Shown: in pieces, positions 46,335 to 56,188 of the stretch
Numbering within the stretch: position 1 is the stretch's first letter
How the letters are laid out: every line of letters starts with the position of its first letter
NCBI GenBank assembly: GCA_024734495.1
Contig: JALMQS010000435.1
Span: 1,329,651-1,393,650 of the forward strand
Reading direction: 5' to 3'
Length of the DNA: 64,000 nucleotides
Source of the DNA: Forficula auricularia
Lineage: Eukaryota; Arthropoda; Insecta; Dermaptera; Forficulidae
Made by a program: the position numbers and the translations under genes
Notes under the pieces: model-generated
What the model was told of the DNA's origin: nothing
What the model saw: only the letters and a program-made list of their open reading frames with translations
Databases searched by the model: none

Positions 46335-46654
46335 GTGGTTGTTTGTACATTAATAATAATAATATCTATACCTATTTTTTATACACTATATTTTTTCCAA
46401 TTTATTTCTATTCTATTTCTATTATTATATTATTTTTGTTAATTGTCGTTCGACCTGCTAGAAGAGTTTGGCAAAGCATAGAAAATCAAAGAATTATTAA
46501 GGGTCAAAAGGATCAGAAATCTGTGGTTCGTGAATTGATCTCTACCCAATTATTAACTAACAAAGGTAACAAACTAAAATTAAAATTTTCCCGAAAAGTT
46601 TAATATTTCATTAAATCTTTTCCTTTCATAAAAAAATTATATTTATTTCTATAA

Positions 46655-47392
46655 AAAAATAAAAAAATTTTATAAAAACAATCCAGAACACGTTTATTTA
46701 AAAAACCAAACGTTTCGGGAGAATTTCTCCCTTTTTCAATGATTCAAATTTTCAAAAAAAGAAAAAGTCGCTTTCTCTAAAATTTAGAAAGCAACACCAA
46801 GATATTAAATATTTTTATAGATAGACAATTGTACATATTGTCTTGGTGATCAAATTACCTTTAATTAAAAATATAAATATTTATTAAAAGTTTTTCTCTA
46901 AAAATGAACATGAATATTCAATTAGAATGAAAAATTCAGAATGTACATAACCATTCTATATACTAATCTTAAAGACAGTTTTGATTTTTCTAATCCCAAA
47001 ATTCTAGATAAAGAACATAACTTGGAAAAAAAGATTAATCTTAGAAATGATCGAAATTTTAAATAACAAAAATTCGATTAATAAAACGTCAGATATGGAT
47101 TGTTTTTCTAATGTTTATAAAAAATTTTAGAGAAAAACTTTTAATAAATATTTATATTTTTAATTAAAGGTAATTTGGTCACCAAGACAATATGTACATA
47201 CAATTGTCTATTTATAAAAATATTTAATATCTTAGTGTTGCTTTCTAAATTTTAGAGAAAGAAACTTTTTTGTGTTTTTTCTTTTTTTTTGAAAATTTGA
47301 ACTATTGAAAAAGGGAGAAATTCTCCCGAAACGTTTGGTTTTTTAAATAAACGTGTTCTGGATTGTTTTTATAAAAGATTTGTATTTTTTTA
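46655..47392. repeat. Foldback element with ~250-bp arms
   Basis: The left arm (46655-46905) contains ACAATCCAGAACACGTTTATT, ACGTTTCGGGAGAATTTCTC and AGATATTAAATATTTTTATA. The right arm (47115-47392) is its reverse. Near the outer ends each arm carries GGGAGAAATTCTCCCGAAAC (plus strand at 47313-47332, minus in the left arm), a hammerhead-like half motif. The loop is AT-rich. Confidence 0.85.
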
Positions 47393-47537
47393 ATTTATAT
47401 AAACAATCGGTAATTTTTTTTTCTTTATTTCTATATAATACAAATTCATTTATATCAAGCAGAACACAAACTCTTTGATTTATTTCTAATAAATATGATA
47501 GAGTTGGGCGGTGTTGGTAACGATAAATTCTTCCACC

Positions 47538-48641
47538 CAGGGCCGGATTTAAGAGTATGCCGCCTATTGGCTAAAGTCCATTTGCCGGCCCTTCTATAGT
47601 TCATATTTGCTTAATACATTTCTTTTATACAACAAAAGGATAGAGTTCATTGGTGTTTTCAACTTTTTTAAACATAAAGTTCATTTAGTTTAAATAAAAC
47701 TACAATTTTAATGGTTTATATAATAAATTATATAATAAAATTAGTTATCTATTTTTTTTACTTAATGCTGGTTCAGACGAGACATTTTCTCTTACTTGTT
47801 CGACCTACTTGCAATTTGAAGCTAGTTCAGTCAAGCTGATTTTTTGCCTATTGGCTTCACATGGAGCTTTTTAAGAAAATTTTCAAGTTGGCCGGCTAGG
47901 TTGCGCGCGCATGTGTCAGTCCAAACAGCCGGACTATCATCTTTTAGTTTCAGCTCAGATGCAAACAAAAATGGCTAACAATAATATTATTGCAGAAATT
48001 AGGTATCAATCGTAGTCGAATTTGGAAGGCATATTCTCTTTATTCATTGCAGTAAAGAGTTGAACAGTGACAAACAAAATATCAGCTGTTCTGTGACATC
48101 AGCTGATGTATTGTGCCAATGCGCATGTCACCCACGTGATAAAATAATGCTCTCTGATTGGCTGGCCACTGCCAGGTTCAAGTAGCTAAACTTTTTTTTT
48201 AGAACATGGGCTTTCTTTTGAATCAAGTAAGGGCCGGTTGTATGTCGCAAAGTAAATGCTTTTTACCACTAACACAGGGTAGATGGTAAATGGAGGGATT
48301 GGGATGGCCAATCAGATGCCAGGTACTGTCATTGCAAGTAAGCCGAACAAGTCAGGAGCAAGTAGCAGAAAAATCCTCGTGTGAACCCGCCTTTACCTCT
48401 TTTAAGATTAATTAAAAATGAAATGGGTTTCGAACTTAATTAATTAATTTGTTCTTGGAGAAAAGTGATCACTATTTTAAACATACTTTTAAGTAACATG
48501 TATACTTAAATTCGTACGAAAAATATTATTAACGTCTGAAATACTCCATTTTAACTTTTGAATAAATTGCCAAACTGCCGCCCCTGGAAATTTGACGCTC
48601 TAGGCTGCAGCCTACTTAGCCTATTTAGAAATACGGCCCTG
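47538..48641. mobile_element. hAT non-autonomous element, 1,104 bp
   Basis: The ends are CAGGGCCGGATTT and inverse CAGGGCCGTATTT, flanked by a perfect 8-bp duplication CTTCCACC (47530-47537 and 48642-48649). It belongs to the same family as 13608-15017. Another TIR element is nested at about 47767-48394. Confidence 0.9.
47767..48394. mobile_element. TIR element nested in hAT
   Basis: The left end GCTGGTTCAGACGAGACATT and right end, inverse GGCGGGTTCACACGAGGATT, are imperfect inverse repeats that extend further (CTTGTTCGACC against CTTGTTCGGCT). Flanking TTTAC occurs on both sides. No transposase is present. Confidence 0.65.
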
Positions 48642-49294
48642 CTTCCACCCCTGCTACGTCTATTCATCCAGCGAAAATCAGAGTAAATGCAATTCTTCAA
48701 GTGTGGGGGAGGGGGGATTAGATTATTCGTAATAGTGTAATTTACTTATCTATTTTCCACACTCACCTCCTGTTGTAAAACTTAATGAATTTCATCAACG
48801 CTAAATAATATTAATAAACTTGCAATTAATTTTGTTTTTCATAATGGCTGACATTCTGTCTGCCCCTCTAATTCAAATTTTGCAATTTCTCAGCCACATG
48901 GCTGGATGGTGGGCTCTCTTCTTAGCACTTGCTCTCCGTCTTCTTCGTTGCCACCACCCCCGCCACCACCCCCGCCTCCGCCGCCGCTAGTCACCCTATA
49001 TAGGTTTTCCCTCCATCTCCATCCACCAAGCACCATCCCTCAACACCCCCGTTGTGTAATTGAATTAAAATAGACTCCACTCTTTGGAGAAGAGTTTGTT
49101 TCTTTCGAAAATCTGAATCGACTAAAGAAATTAAACGGAGCTATTGGCTGAATCAGACGAGAGGACTTCAATAGCAGATTGTGAAGGGAAAAAGTATAGG
49201 GGATGGAATAGAAATAGAAAGGAGCGGAAAGTATTTTTAAACGTTTGTTTTACATGTTTAATGACTTCAAATTTATTTTAAAATAATAAAGAAA
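48642..49294. other. GC-rich C-tract island in AT-rich DNA
   Basis: 48950-48990 has CCACCACCCCCGCCACCACC followed by CCGCC repeats, so the minus strand is G-rich and could form G-quadruplexes. CTATATAGG lies just downstream (48996-49004). Short frames across it (48 codons plus strand from 48845; Gly-rich on minus) are not convincing genes. Confidence 0.45.
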
Positions 49295-49889
49295 TAAACT
49301 GCAACGGATCGTTGCTAAACTTTATCCAAATTCATTTGAAATATTAATATGTTCTTGAGTAAAGTACTTTAAAATATAATTTTACTAAAAACTTTATTTA
49401 ACCTTTTTTGTGGTCCCCGAGGTACTTAATTAGGATATTAAATTTCATCAAAATTGGTTAAGTCATTTTCAAGATATTTAGAAAAAACTAAAAAAGTACT
49501 GAAATAAAGTACTAATGTTTGTGGACCGATATGTACCAAAAACTAATCAGCGCTTCATTTTGTTAAACTAATGGTAGGTTTTCAATTTCATTTCAATCAG
49601 CGCAAAGGTGTGGAAAAATCGTGGACGAAAAAAACGATAACACACATACATACATCCATCCATCCCCACGCACTTCCAAAAAAAATGGCACTTTTTGGCC
49701 TCTCGACGAGATTTCAGGTAATTTTGGCAAAACCGTCACGTGCTAAAATTCAATCTCATTGAATACTTCAATTTGTGACCTTAATTGAGTCTATGGGTTC
49801 CGTAGTCTTTACCTGAGGACCCTTTGAAGTCTCGCTTGCCGCGAGAGCGATTCCAATACTTTCTCCCATGCTTCGCATTGGATAAAGTA
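49295..49889 (+). mobile_element. Helentron-like element, short copy F (no satellite)
   Basis: It is complete from TAAACTGCAACGGATCGTTG to hairpin ATGCTTCGCAT and TTGGATAAAGTA. It has a mixed (CATA)(CATC) microsatellite near 49640-49668 and no 119-bp unit. It is almost the same length as copy C (595 against 594 bp). Confidence 0.9.
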
Positions 49890-50209
49890 AAAAAATAAAC
49901 AATTAATCAAAAAGTGTGTTTTTGCTTGAATAAATAAACATATTTATTTATAATCAGTAGAGATTGTGGTGTTGGTGCAAGGTGAAACATCTTTAATAAA
50001 GATAAGAGTAAATAAAATATTTATTTACTCTTATCTTTATATTTATTTATATAACTAAAGATTTGAGCATCTATTTTTCGAAAATAATTGGAATGTTTTT
50101 CAAGTTAAAATTAACCAATATATATTAAAAGAGAAAGAATTTAATTTTTAGGATAAATTCTAGGATTTTAGTAGAAATATTATTAAATTGGGATATCAGA
50201 GGGGATTCA
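49890..50209. other. AT-rich DNA with a small palindrome
   Basis: ATAAAGATAAGAGTAAATAA and its reverse (49998-50041) form a perfect hairpin. Nothing else was recognised. Confidence 0.5.
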
Positions 50210-50517
50210 TTCCCTCAGGAGTCGAACCTGAGAACTAACATGCTTTCCGGACAGCTCACACCCTCGAAAAAACCTCTCTCTGAGCGCCTCCCAATCGATC
50301 GCAGACCCCAAAGATCGAAAATAATTTTCTCTTCATCCGGGGCGCGACCACAACGAGGCCGTGTAAAGACAATTAATTAACAAATTTATATTTAGGGAAC
50401 GAAGAAAGATTATTTTTATTATAGACAAAAGGATCACACGGCCTCGTTGTGGTCGTGCCCCGGGTGAAGAGAAAATTATTTTCGATCTTTGGGGTCTGCG
50501 ATCGATTGGGAGGCGCT
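50210..50517 (-). repeat. Foldback with tRNA-like sequence
   Basis: A B-box-like GGTTCGACTCC reads on the minus strand (50218-50228) within CTCAGG-TTCGACT-CCTGAG. Then GCGCCTCCCAATCGATCGCA through GAGGCCGTGT (50285-50364) is repeated in reverse at 50436-50517, an ~80-bp pair of arms. The arms are GC-richer than their surroundings. Confidence 0.65.
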
Positions 50518-50636
50518 GGAATATTTAATTGTTTAATTAATGAATCAAGGCCTACGCTGCGAAAAATGAACGAGGAGAGGATTAAAAAAAGAAATTCCAT
50601 AATTCATATAGACAATAGGTATTAGTTTGGGTTCAG

Positions 50637-50731
50637 GGATCAGTAGCTTAGTGGATATAGGAGCTAAAGCTCTTATGACAAAGCATTGCAGTACACATGC
50701 AAAGATCCCGGGTTCGAGCCCCGGCTGATCC
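50637..50731 (+). other. Class II tRNA-like structure
   Basis: GGATCAG pairs perfectly with CTGATCC (7 bp). CCGGG-TTCGAGC-CCCGG is a perfect T arm, TAGCTTAGTGG matches an A box and GGTTCGAGCCC a B box. TTGCA-GTACACA-TGCAA gives a long variable arm as in Leu/Ser tRNAs. The anticodon stem is imperfect (GCTCT/AAAGC) with a 6-nt loop, so it is more likely a tRNA-derived repeat than a working tRNA. It lies between inverted copies of a ~55-bp arm (50382-50437 and 50728-50782). Confidence 0.5.
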
Positions 50732-51145
50732 TTTTGTCTATAATAAAAATAATCTTTTCTTCGTTCCCTAAATTTAAATATATTTATAATGTTGTTGGAG
50801 ATCATGGTTGTGATGATATTCATTGGGTTGATTCATTTCTGAACCTTGGACCCAAGCACGACACAAACTACATGAAGTTCAATTTCTTATTGTTGACAAA
50901 ACTAGGTTCAATCACATGTGCGTATTGTAATATGTATATAATTCCCAATAACTGCGAAAATGGCTCAATAAAATTTAGGCCGAAACCTTTTATTCTGGCA
51001 ATTTTATTATACCCGGTGCATCCGTACTTTTGCTGATATAACTCTTTCAACCCACTGAGTAGTATTTATAATTTATATAAAAAGCGATTTTATGGTTTTT
51101 ATTAAACTAAATTAATATTCAATGTCTCTTTTCAGAGCAGCGCTA
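50732..51145. other. Foldback right arm, then unassigned DNA
   Basis: 50732-50782 is the inverse of 50382-50437. The frames after it (50686-51050, both strands) show no domain. TTTTCAG precedes the 85-bp tandem repeat. Confidence 0.45.
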
Positions 51146-51485
51146 TCGAAAATGAGGAAGCTTCTCTGAGAAGACGGCACGTGAAGAAGAATATTCAGCG
51201 ATTGAAGTTCCAGCACGAAGCCTGTTCCAGTCGAAAATGAGGAAGCTTCTCCGAGAAGATGGCACGTGAAGAAGAATATTCAGAGTTTGAAGTTCCAGTA
51301 CGAAGCTTGTTCCAGTCGAAAATGAGGAAGCTTCTCCGGGAAGACGGCACGTGAAGAAGAATATTCAGCGTTTGAAGTTCCAGTACGAAGCCTGTTCCAG
51401 TCGAAAATGAGGAAGCTTCTCCAAGAAGACGGCACGTGAAGAAGAATATTCAGAGTTTGAACTCCAGTACAAAGCCTGTTCCAGC
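51146..51485 (+). repeat. 85-bp tandem repeat, four copies
   Basis: TCGAAAATGAGGAAGCTTCT occurs at 51146, 51231, 51316 and 51401, an exact 85-bp period. Units contain GGCACGTGAAGAAGAATATT and GTTCCAG. Since 85 is not a multiple of three, the repeated minus-strand frames are not a protein repeat. Confidence 0.95.
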
Positions 51486-52324
51486 CAGAAATTTCGAAAA
51501 TTCCAATCTTTTCGCCAAATAACCAAAAAGTAAAAAATAAATTCAATTTCCAACATAAATTTTTAGAATATTTTTCAAGGAGGGATTAAAAAGGGCAATG
51601 AAATAGAAATAGAAAGAAGCAGGAATTGTTTTGACATATTTGCTTTATATATCTATTAAGTTGAAATTCATATTTAAATAAAAAGGGTCCGAGTGTGGTG
51701 TGTTGCTACATGAAGCAGTCGAACAAAGTGCCACACTTTGGGGTGGCATTCTATTTTGAGTGTCAAACATTAGGCAGACGAGGCGAGCATATATTGAGGG
51801 GATTAATCAGCGATCTGACCCTTCACTAACCTCCCCTATGACACATTTTACTAGGGTCCAGTTTTTTTTTTTTATTATTGGAGTTTAGTAATATCTTAAA
51901 CGTGGTGAAAAATAATTATTTAACTATTTTTCTGTGTCTGACTGAATTCTAATAATGACGATAACTCAAGAACGTATTTTTGTAGAAAACTCATTTTAAA
52001 GCAATATTGTTTGTATTGTATTTTCAAAAACGAAATCTGATTAGATTTGGCTTTCTAGATTCAGAATTTTTGAGTGAAAATGCAAAAAATCACAAAAAAT
52101 GGAGTTTATATATATATTTATATATATTATTTTGGTCACTATCCTTGGTCTGCCTTTCCATCACTTAGCAATAAAAAAAACATTGTTAAATTAATTTCTT
52201 CACTTATCTAAAAGTATGAAAATATACATGACTGGAGGCAGGGACGAGCAATTTGTTTGGATTTATTTAAAAAACCAATCTACAAGTTTGGCCAACCTGT
52301 GTTCGTTAATATACTATAAGTTAG
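51486..52324. other. Unassigned DNA
   Basis: AT-rich with a (TA)n run near 52106-52130. No gene was recognised. Confidence 0.5.
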
Positions 52325-52565
52325 TATTGAAGGAGACAATAAAAGAGTGTGTCTTCTGCTGGAATTATAAATTTTATTTATTTATAACGAGACTATAGTT
52401 TCGAGGGCTTTGCCCTCTTCATCAGTCTATTACAATGTATTCACAGGAATTAATTTATGAGTGAAAGGTTAAAATCTTTCATGTGGTTAGGTTAAGAAAT
52501 CTATACACACTCTTTTATTGTCTCCTTCAATATATAAAAATTCTGCTACTCTCGGCAAAAACTTT
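52325..52565. repeat. Foldback enclosing a hammerhead-like motif
   Basis: The left arm GAAGGAGACAATAAAAGAGT (from 52330) and right arm ACTCTTTTATTGTCTCCTTC (to about 52529) enclose ~160 bp. The same arms at 8228 are separated by only a short loop. TCTGCTACTCTCGGCAAAA follows, as in the rest of the family. Confidence 0.8.
52398..52425 (-). ncRNA. Hammerhead-ribozyme-like core
   Basis: On the minus strand the motif is CTGATGA, then a 6-bp stem GAGGGC-AAA-GCCCTC, then GAAAC. CTGATGA and GAAA are the conserved catalytic boxes of hammerhead ribozymes, with stem II between them. One extra A sits between the first box and the stem, and helices I and III are weak. Such motifs are known from the terminal repeats of Penelope-like retroelements. 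Activity is unproven. Confidence 0.45.
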
Positions 52566-52744
52566 CAATTTAATATAAGTTAGTAGGTACTTATTTTTTT
52601 TTAATTGAAAAGTAATAGAAGGCAGACTAAGGATAGTGAGAAAAAAATTATTACATTTCCAAATGAGATGTATTTATTGGACTGCCATCCTTTTTTAACC
52701 GACTTCAAAAAAAGGAGGAGGTTCTCTATTCTACTGATTTTTTT

Positions 52745-54399
52745 TACTTTATCCAATGCGAAGCATGGGTAAAGTATTGTAATCGCTCGCGCGCCAAGCG
52801 GGACTTCAAAGGGTCCTCAGGTAAAGACTACGGAACCCATGGACTCAATTAAGGTCACAAATTGTAGTATTCAATTAGGTTGAATTTTAGCACGTGACGA
52901 TTTTGCCAAAAATTACCTGTGGTCTCGTCGAGGGGCCAAAAAGTACCATTTTTTTTGGAAGTGCGTGGGGATGTATGTATGTATGTATGTATGTATGTAT
53001 GTATGTATGTAGGTATGTATGTATGTTATCGTTTTTTTCGTCCACGATTTTTTCCACACCTTTGCACCGATTAAAATGAAATTAAAACCTACCATTCTTT
53101 TAACAAAATGAAGCGCTGATTAGTTTTTGGTACATATCGGCCCACAAACATTAGTACTTTATTTGGGTACTTTTTTAGTTTTTTTAAATATCTTGAAAAT
53201 GACTTAACGAATTTTGATGAAATTTAATATCCTAATTAAGTATCTTGGGGACAACAAAAAAGGTTAAATAAAGTTTTTAGTAAAAGTATATTATAAAGTA
53301 CTTTACTAGTAAAATAGTCCTTTTTTAAATTCCTTATTTTACCAAAAATTTAAAAAAAACTTTAAAATTTATTCATTTGATCGGTAATATAGCTCATTTA
53401 AACTTGCTAAAGTAAGAATGGTTAGGCTTCTCGCTGTGAAATGATAAACATTTGGGAGGAAATTTTATAAGTAACCATAGCAACTTTAAAATAAAAAATA
53501 GTGATTGATTCTGATTTAGTACTTGAGGAATAACCATTCTAAATTGGATTTTTGACGTTTCGGTTTATATTGGTAACCATTGCTGTAAGACACAGAGGAA
53601 TCGACTTAAAATCAAAAATAGCGATTGATTCTCATCTATTACTTGAGGAATAACAATTCTACATTAGATTTTTGACGCTTCGATTATTATTGGCAACCAT
53701 TGCTGAAGACATGGAGGAATCGGCTTAAAATCAAAAATAACGATCGATTATTATCTAATACTAGAGGAATAACCTTATTGCATTCCATTTTTGATGTTTT
53801 GACTATTAATGGCAACCTCTACTGAAAACCGGGAAGAATCGACTTAAAATCAAAAAGACTAAATTCTTTTTGGTAAACAACTCAAGCTTGAGTTGTTTGC
53901 CATAAAAGAATTTAGTCTTTTTGATTTTAAGTCGATTCTTCCCGGTTTTCAGTAGAGGTTGCCATTAATAGTCAAAACATCAAAAATGGAATGCGATAAG
54001 GTTATTCCTCTAGTATTAGATAATAATCGATTGTTATTTTTGATTTTAAGCCGATTCCTCCATGTCTTCAGCAATGGTTACCAATAATAATCGAAGGGTC
54101 AAAAATCTAATGTAGAATTGTTATTCCTCAAGTATTAGATGAGAATCGATTGCTATTTTTGATTTTAAGACGATTCCTCCATGTCTTCACCAATGGTTAC
54201 AAATAATAACCGAAATGTCAAAAATCTAATGTAGAATGGTTATTCCTCGACTTTTAAATAAGAATCGATCATTATTTTTGAATTAAAGCCAACATGAACT
54301 GCAAATAGCAAGTGAAATCTGATTAATAATAAAGGAATAAACATATTAATATTTCAAATGATATTTGGATAAAGTTTAGCAACGATCCGTTGCAGTTTA
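52745..54399 (-). mobile_element. Helentron-like element, copy G, complete with satellite
   Basis: On the minus strand it runs from TAAACTGCAACGGATCGTTG (54399) to TTGGATAAAGTA (52745) with the ATGCTTCGCAT hairpin. The microsatellite here is (ATGT)n at about 52973-53028. The satellite is in two arms (53500-53886 and 53887-54290) around the perfect centre AACTCAAGCTTGAGTT. It lies within the T-run of hairpin-repeat copy 5, with T on both sides. Confidence 0.92.
53500..54290. repeat. 119-bp satellite palindrome in copy G
   Basis: Three to four forward units, the turn-around AACTCAAGCTTGAGTT at about 53879-53894, then matching reverse units. The arms are highly similar, so single strands would form a hairpin of nearly 400 bp. 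Confidence 0.88.
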
Positions 54400-54728
54400 T
54401 TTTTTTTTTGTTGTGCCTATGTTACCTCATATCACCGCCAATTGTGAACCGATTTTGAAAAAAAAAATTTGCTTTGGGTCCAGTCTACCTTCCGATTGGT
54501 CCCATTTTTTTCATAGGTATTAGACCTTTTTTGTTAGGTTTGTTCAGGACTAACTTCCTTGTTTATGAACCGATTTCGATGATTCTTTTTTTATTGGAAA
54601 GGGGGTATCTTAGGGATGGTGCAATATTAATTTGTTCAAGTTCTGATGATAGGATCACTATTAATAACATCACTAAAATGAGAAAAATAAAACCGACTTC
54701 AAAAAAATTAAATGCAACAAATAAAATA

Positions 54729-55082
54729 TGTCCGCCTCGGTGGTGTAATGGTCAGAACAACTGACTGGCGACCCGGAGGTCTCGGGTTCGATTCCCGGCT
54801 ATACCCAGACATTTTTTCTGTAAGTATAGGGTCTGGTAATAAAAATTAAGTGGGAGATAAATTTAACCGAATTTATCGCGCGGAGAATTTACCACTGCTC
54901 GAAGCCCCTAAAAACTTGGTAAATTGGATATTGAATTGTATCTAAGTTTCTGAGATTGGCACGTGATCCCGGCTTCTTTTCCTTCTGCTCTGTTCTTTTC
55001 ACGATTGACGGGCCAGCCCATACAGGCCTTTAGGGGATCCACCTTCTGGTGTATCTCCTTCTCACATCAATATCATTAAAAA
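54729..55082 (+). mobile_element. tRNA-derived SINE, type 3
   Basis: The head GTCCGCCTCGGTGGTGTAAT has an A-box-like GGTGTAATGGT. The B box is GGGTTCGATTCCCGGC. The body to 55082 includes GACGGGCCAGCCCATACAGG and ends in an A-run. AAAATA on both sides probably marks the target duplication. It is inserted in hairpin-repeat copy 5. Confidence 0.82.
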
Positions 55083-55340
55083 AAAATACACTAAAAGATA
55101 TAAAATAATTATTATCTTATTTAGTTACAACTAAACGACGAAATATTAACATGAAATTACTTTTTAAGTCGGTGCCAAACATATACCTTTTATGAATCGC
55201 ACTTGAAGGATCTTACTTAGTACGTTTGGTGGGTACACTCGCTTATAGGTATAGTTTGTTTGGCACCGACTTCAAAAAGTAATTTCATGTTAATTTTTCG
55301 TCGTTTAGTTGTAACTAAATAAGATAATAATTATTTTTTT

Positions 55341-55652
55341 CATTAAATTGAAGGGTTGGTTTTGTCACAAATATAATAAAACAATAATTTTAATAACTAT
55401 TAGAATTATTTAATTGATAACTATACAGTTTCGGTCACCACTGGTGATAAAAAAAATAAATAAATTTTGTATTATATAATTCTCTATAAAAAGAAAAAAT
55501 GTAAATAAATGTTTCATTTCAATTTTTAGAACTACTGAGGATGGTCGACCAGTGGTGACCGAAACTGTATAGTTATCAATTAAATAATTCTAATAGTTAT
55601 TAAAATTATTGTTTTATTATATTTGTGACAAAACCAACCCTTCAATTTAATG
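55341..55652. repeat. Foldback element with ~105-bp arms
   Basis: CATTAAATTGAAGGGTTGGT through TTTCGGTCACCACTGGT (55341-55443) is repeated in reverse at 55546-55652 around a ~100-bp loop. It is inserted in the hairpin repeat. The outer arms share words with the hammerhead-like motif at 58821-58850. Confidence 0.88.
55535..55565 (+). ncRNA. Hammerhead-ribozyme-like core
   Basis: CTGAGGA is followed by T, a 4-bp stem GGTC/GACC and GAAAC. This fits the CUGANGA and GAAA boxes with one extra base, as at 52398-52425. It lies in the right arm of the foldback. Confidence 0.35.
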
Positions 55653-55789
55653 AAAAATTTAAATCAAGTCACTTAAGTTCTGGAAGAAATTTAATAAATA
55701 ATTATTTTATACCTTTTAGTGTATTTTATTTATTGCATTTAATTTTTTTGAAGTCGGTTTTATTTTTTTCTTAAACATTTTTATTTCCC

Positions 55790-55985
55790 CTTTCGTTTAA
55801 AAAAAACAAACGTTTCGGAGGATTTTTCCTCAAAGGGTAACTGAAGGAAACACCCCTTAATTAAACAATGCTAGAAGAGAGAAGAAAGAAGCATCTTGTT
55901 TGTTTCCTTCACTGACCCTTTGAAACGCTGAAGAAGAATCCTCCGAAACGTTGGTTTTAAAGGAAAGGGGGAAAAAGGGGATGAC
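55790..55985. repeat. Foldback with ACGTTTCGGAGGA arms
   Basis: The left arm AACGTTTCGGAGGATTTTTC, through GTAACTGAAGGAAAC, is matched in reverse at about 55910-55965. The right arm contains CTGAAGAAGAATCCTCCGAA followed by AC, a degenerate hammerhead-like arrangement with a poor stem II. Confidence 0.65.
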
Positions 55986-56127
55986 AGTCCAATAAATACA
56001 TCTTATTTGGAAATGAATTAATTTTTTTCTTCACTAATCACATTGGGCTGCCTTCCATTAGTTTTCAACTAAAAATTCTACCAGTCGGTCGGTCTCTCTT
56101 GAAAGAGAAAATTTCTTCAAATATTTT

Positions 56128-56180
56128 TTTTTTAACAATGGGCTTCGGGAACTACATGCCCATTTAGCCAGCTTACTTAT
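56128..56180 (-). repeat. SINE 3'-end fragment
   Basis: A T-run, GGGCTTCGGGAACTACATGC and CCCATTTAGCCAGC match the tail of SINE type 2 (minus strand). The fragment stands directly beside the TTAA MITE. Confidence 0.6.
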
Positions 56181-56188
56181 TTATTTAA

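Larger units (their letters stand above)
52697..55775 (-). repeat. Hairpin repeat ('ACCGACTTC' family), copy 5, host of three insertions
   Basis: It reads in reverse from TTTTTTGAAGTCGGTTTTAT near 55755 to TTAACCGACTTCAAAAAAAG at 52696. Its parts are 52697-52744, 54400-54728, 55083-55340 and 55697-55775. They are separated by Helentron-like copy G, a SINE and a foldback, and join to form one normal copy when these are removed. Confidence 0.88.

Noticed and set aside
46289..46603. 104-codon frame overlapping the tRNA-like structure
   Set aside because: It starts inside the tRNA-like segment, passes through a T-rich run and has no domain.
50545..51050. Overlapping frames on both strands
   Set aside because: They cross the tRNA-like structure and foldback arm, and no family is recognisable in either strand.
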